In this document: positions 22,503-25,119 of the stretch, piece by piece
How positions within the stretch are numbered: position 1 is the stretch's first letter
Layout: each line of letters begins with the position of its first letter
Assembly: GCA_035544835.1 (NCBI GenBank)
Contig: DASZZV010000271.1
Location: 1-25,119 of the forward strand
DNA: 25,119 bases
From: DASZZV01 sp035544835
GTDB taxonomy: Bacteria > Acidobacteriota > Thermoanaerobaculia > Gp7-AA8
Direction: 5' to 3'
Notes under the pieces: model-generated
Seen by the model: the letters and a program-made list of their open reading frames with translations, nothing else
Database searches by the model: none
What the model was told of the DNA's origin: nothing
Program-made: the position numbers and the translations under genes

Positions 22503-24740
22503 ATGTCCGATCCTCGAAGTAAACAGATTCTTTTGCGGCAGGCCGTTCTGGCTGGCGTCACTCTGGCCGTGCTGGCCCTGTACACGCTCTTCGGCTACCT
22601 GCTTTACCTCAATCATCGCATCTCCATGGAGCTCGCTGATCGGCAGTGGCGGACGCCTACCGAGTTTTACTCGGACGCCGGTTCCGACCCTCGCCCCATC
22701 CTGAAACTGTACGGAAGCGACTGGCGGGTAACGACTCCTGTGCTCCTGACAGAAATCCCCGACTATGTCGGCAACGCCTTCATCGCCGCGGAAGACGTTC
22801 GCTTTCGCCGTCACATCGGAGTGGACCCGATTGGAATCCTGCGTGCGCTCCTGACGAATTTTCGTGCCGGTGGAATCGCTCAGGGCGGCAGCACGATCGA
22901 CCAGCAGCTGATCAAGACCAAGTTCCTCAGCCATGAGCGTACGTATCGGCGAAAGCTGATCGAGATGTTTCTCGCTCTTTTGCTCGATGCCCGCATGACC
23001 AAGAACGACATTCTCGAGGCCTACCTGAATGAGGTTTATCTGGGACATTTCGAAGGACGTCCGGTGATCGGTATCGACGAGGCGGCACACTTGTTCTTTA
23101 GTAAGCACCCTTCGCAATTGACCGTTGACGAGGCGGCGCTGATCGCCGGAATCATCCGTGCACCCAACAGGGATACCCCCGACAAGCGCCCCGATCTTGC
23201 CCACGCCCGCCGTGATGCGATTCTCAAGCAGATGCAGACCTATGGTTGGCTGTCACGAGCCGATCTGGCGGAGGCAGAGAGCCGGCCGGTTCGTCTCCGG
23301 CCGGGAGCGGTTCCGGAGACGCCGTATCGGTATTACTTCGCGGCCCTGCGAGCGGAGATCGCGGCAGAAGCGGGCGCGGACTATCTCACCCGAACGGGCT
23401 TGAAGATCTACTGCGGGATGAATCCGAACATGCAGAAGAGTGCCGAGCGCGCTGCCCTTCATGGGGTGGACGCTCTGTCGCGGAAGTATTCATGGCTGCG
23501 CGAGCTCTCTCAGGACGGCCCTCTCGAGGCAGCGATCCTGTCCGTCGACCCACGCACGGGAAGCATTCGGGCTCTTGTCGGCGGAACGGATTTCAAGGCC
23601 ACGTCGTTCGACCGGACTACGCGCATGAAACGACAACCTGGCTCGGCCTTCAAGACCTTCGCCTACCTCAGCGCGATCGAGTCGAAGAGAGCGACCACTA
23701 CCACGCTGCTCCTCGATACGCCGCTGAAGATTCAGCTCGCCGGCAACGAGACGTGGGAGCCCCACAACTACGACGAGCGCTATCGCGGTCGGGTCACTCT
23801 ACGCGACGCCTTCGAAAAATCCCTCAACGTGCCGACGGTGAGACTCGCCGAGGAAATCGGTATCGGTCGAGTCGCCAGCACCGCCAACCGCTTTGGATTT
23901 CAGGATCGCTTTCGCGACATTCCCGCGTTGCCGCTCGGCGTCGAGGAAGTGACGATGCGCGACCTGACCGGCGCCTACACCGCCTTTCCGAATCTCGGCA
24001 CTCGAGTTCGCCCGCATCTTCTCAACGCCATCAAGGACAGGAAGGGAAATACGATTTTCGAGGAGGACATCGAGAGCGAAAAGGTCATCGACCCTGCTCC
24101 GGCCTACGTGATGCATTCCCTTCTGCGCGGCGTTGTGAAGCGGGGAACGGCCAGCAGGATTCGCTCCTACGGTCTGGGGCAGGTGGCCGGTAAGACCGGG
24201 ACGACGAACGATTACCGGGACGCCTGGTTTGTCGGATACACGACCGACGTCGTCACGTCGGTCTGGGTCGGTTTCGACCGCGGGGCGCCGCTTCGTCTCT
24301 CGTCGGCGGAAGCAGCACTGCCGATCTGGGCGGCATATATGAGCTCCGTGCCTTTATCTCATCGTGAGCTGCTGCCGCCGAAAGGAGTGGTGTTCCGTGA
24401 CATCGATCCCGAGTCGGGCCTGCTCTGGCAGGATGGATGTCCCGGTCCGGTGCGCGAGGTCTTTCTCTCGGGTACAGCTCCAACGCATACTTGCCCCAGC
24501 GGGTTCTTTGGCAGTGTGATCAGGAAAATCTTCTTCGATAACAAGACCTACGACGAGCCAGCCGCAATCACCTTCGATCAGTTTCGCCGATGGGCGTCGG
24601 AGATCGACCGCGACCGACAACAGGTCGAGTCGACACTCAACCGAATCGATCGCATCATCCACGGCGGAAAGAAGGAGAAGAAGCAGGAGAAAAAGGACGA
24701 CAGTGATGACGGGGATGATCGGTATGACGAAGAGCAGTAG
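22503..24740 (+). CDS. Class A penicillin-binding protein (PBP1 family)
   Basis: This bifunctional peptidoglycan synthase has 745 residues from the ATG at 22503. A frame from TTG at 22470 exists but lacks support. After one membrane helix (about 12-34) comes the GT51 glycosyltransferase with catalytic E97 in AAEDVRFRRH and the IAQGGSTIDQQLIK segment. The transpeptidase domain has the nucleophile S381 in QPGSAFK (SxxK with K384), S440-L-N442 (SxN) and K564-T-G. The protein ends in a highly charged Lys/Asp/Glu tail. The N-terminal region before GT51 (TEFYSDAG) is PBP1B-like. It ends the signalling train and is separated from the TPR gene by 210 bp with a palindrome. It is a plausible target of the kinases. 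Confidence 0.94.
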   Translation: MSDPRSKQILLRQAVLAGVTLAVLALYTLFGYLLYLNHRISMELADRQWRTPTEFYSDAGSDPRPILKLYGSDWRVTTPVLLTEIPDYVGNAFIAAEDVRFRRHIGVDPIGILRALLTNFRAGGIAQGGSTIDQQLIKTKFLSHERTYRRKLIEMFLALLLDARMTKNDILEAYLNEVYLGHFEGRPVIGIDEAAHLFFSKHPSQLTVDEAALIAGIIRAPNRDTPDKRPDLAHARRDAILKQMQTYGWLSRADLAEAESRPVRLRPGAVPETPYRYYFAALRAEIAAEAGADYLTRTGLKIYCGMNPNMQKSAERAALHGVDALSRKYSWLRELSQDGPLEAAILSVDPRTGSIRALVGGTDFKATSFDRTTRMKRQPGSAFKTFAYLSAIESKRATTTTLLLDTPLKIQLAGNETWEPHNYDERYRGRVTLRDAFEKSLNVPTVRLAEEIGIGRVASTANRFGFQDRFRDIPALPLGVEEVTMRDLTGAYTAFPNLGTRVRPHLLNAIKDRKGNTIFEEDIESEKVIDPAPAYVMHSLLRGVVKRGTASRIRSYGLGQVAGKTGTTNDYRDAWFVGYTTDVVTSVWVGFDRGAPLRLSSAEAALPIWAAYMSSVPLSHRELLPPKGVVFRDIDPESGLLWQDGCPGPVREVFLSGTAPTHTCPSGFFGSVIRKIFFDNKTYDEPAAITFDQFRRWASEIDRDRQQVESTLNRIDRIIHGGKKEKKQEKKDDSDDGDDRYDEEQ

Positions 24741-24806
24741 ATATGTGTGATCCCGAGCAAGGAACAACGCCGGCACGTCGTTGAATGTGACATGAAGGGT
24801 TTGCCT

Positions 24807-24931
24807 CTTGTGTGGCACAGGCACTCTTGCCTGTGTGTCGGCCGTCGAGGCCGACTTCCCTGTTGAATTGCAGCAGGAACGCCGCGGCTCGACGCCGCGG
24901 CACACAGGCAAGAGTGCCTGTGCCACACAAG
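24807..24931. repeat. Perfect 31-bp terminal inverted repeat element
   Basis: CTTGTGTGGCACAGGCACTC and on to 24837 is an exact reverse complement of 24901-24931. The 63-bp interior holds two further small palindromes, GTCGGCC...GGCCGAC and CCGCGG...CCGCGG. The whole 125-bp unit could form a cruciform or a strong RNA stem. It has no coding capacity. The exact arms suggest recent origin or active maintenance. A non-autonomous mobile element is likely. Confidence 0.9.
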
Positions 24932-25038
24932 AATCGACGCATCTAATGAACCTCCAGTATCTACGCGGGTTTCCCGAGCTTGTCATCCTGAGCCGGGGAC
25001 AGCGTGCGCGCTGCCACTGAGAAAAGAAACTGAGTGGG

Positions 25039-25075
25039 TGTCATCCCGAGCCGCAGCGAGGGATCTGGGCGGGGG
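25039..25075 (+). repeat. Short palindromic intergenic repeat, right copy
   Basis: TGTCATCCCGAGCCGCAGCG followed by GAGGGATCTGGGCGGGGG corresponds to the reverse complement of 62-99. A shorter copy (TGTCATCCTGAGC) starts at 24981. See the left copy for the family description. Confidence 0.7.
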
Positions 25076-25119
25076 CCTTAGACCCTTGGCAATCGAAAAT
25101 GTTTGCGAGCACCACGATG

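Larger units (their letters stand above)
24741..25119. other. Non-coding, repeat-rich 3' flank
   Basis: I see no gene here; the open frames are translations of palindromic repeats. It contains the 31-bp inverted repeat at 24807-24931 and copies of the TGTCATCC family near 24981 and 25039. No clear rho-independent terminator with a T tract follows the PBP stop. Confidence 0.6.

Noticed and set aside
23246..24193. A 315-codon frame inside the PBP gene in another frame
   Set aside because: Arg/Ser-rich translation without domain resemblance; the PBP frame contains all catalytic motifs.

Overview
The window is 25.1 kb of GC-rich bacterial chromosome with about 21 confident protein genes, one riboswitch and several families of intergenic inverted repeats. 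No tRNA, rRNA, CRISPR array, transposase or phage gene was seen. The mix suggests a Gram-negative, soil or thermal type bacterium, perhaps Acidobacteriota or a neighbouring phylum: menaquinone made by the futalosine route (MqnE), a DUF4388 protein, abundant eukaryote-like Ser/Thr kinases and FHA domains, a short-form ThiC, and recurrent palindromic intergenic repeats. The phylum is an inference and was not tested by any search.

Positions 1-3184: a repeat-rich non-coding stretch (1-378), then a leftward run tatA, DUF4388 protein, RmlD-like reductase and CDF metal exporter, tightly spaced or overlapping. Positions 3185-8250: rightward pcrA/uvrD helicase, mqnE and a lone receiver-domain protein, with a converging 2-oxoglutarate/Fe(II) oxygenase. 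An 11-bp inverted repeat lies before pcrA and a 34-bp imperfect hairpin follows mqnE. Positions 8580-12531: leftward CDGSH iron-sulfur protein, a palindromic repeat element, thiC under a TPP riboswitch, a small membrane protein, lepB and thiD.

Positions 12533-24740 hold the most interesting part, a dense phospho-signalling island. A leftward FHA-GAF-class III nucleotide cyclase diverges from a rightward gene train. That train encodes a membrane-anchored PP2C phosphatase, a trypsin-like protease fused through a membrane helix to an FHA domain, a zinc-ribbon FHA protein, a Ser/Thr kinase with a C-terminal FHA domain, a zinc-ribbon transmembrane Ser/Thr kinase with a PEGA-like outer domain, a secreted TPR protein with a Pro/Thr linker, and a class A penicillin-binding protein. 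Four proteins carry FHA (phosphothreonine-reading) domains, two write phosphothreonine and one erases it. The second kinase has five TxxD/TxxE motifs just before its membrane helix, which look like docking sites for those FHA domains. My model is a local circuit that links envelope sensing and proteolysis to peptidoglycan synthesis and cyclic nucleotide output. It is analogous to, but built differently from, the actinobacterial pstP-pbpA-pknA-pknB-fha locus.

Positions 24741-25119 are non-coding. They hold a perfect 31-bp inverted repeat and copies of a short palindromic family (TGTCATCC...GGATCT) that also occurs at the left end of the window.
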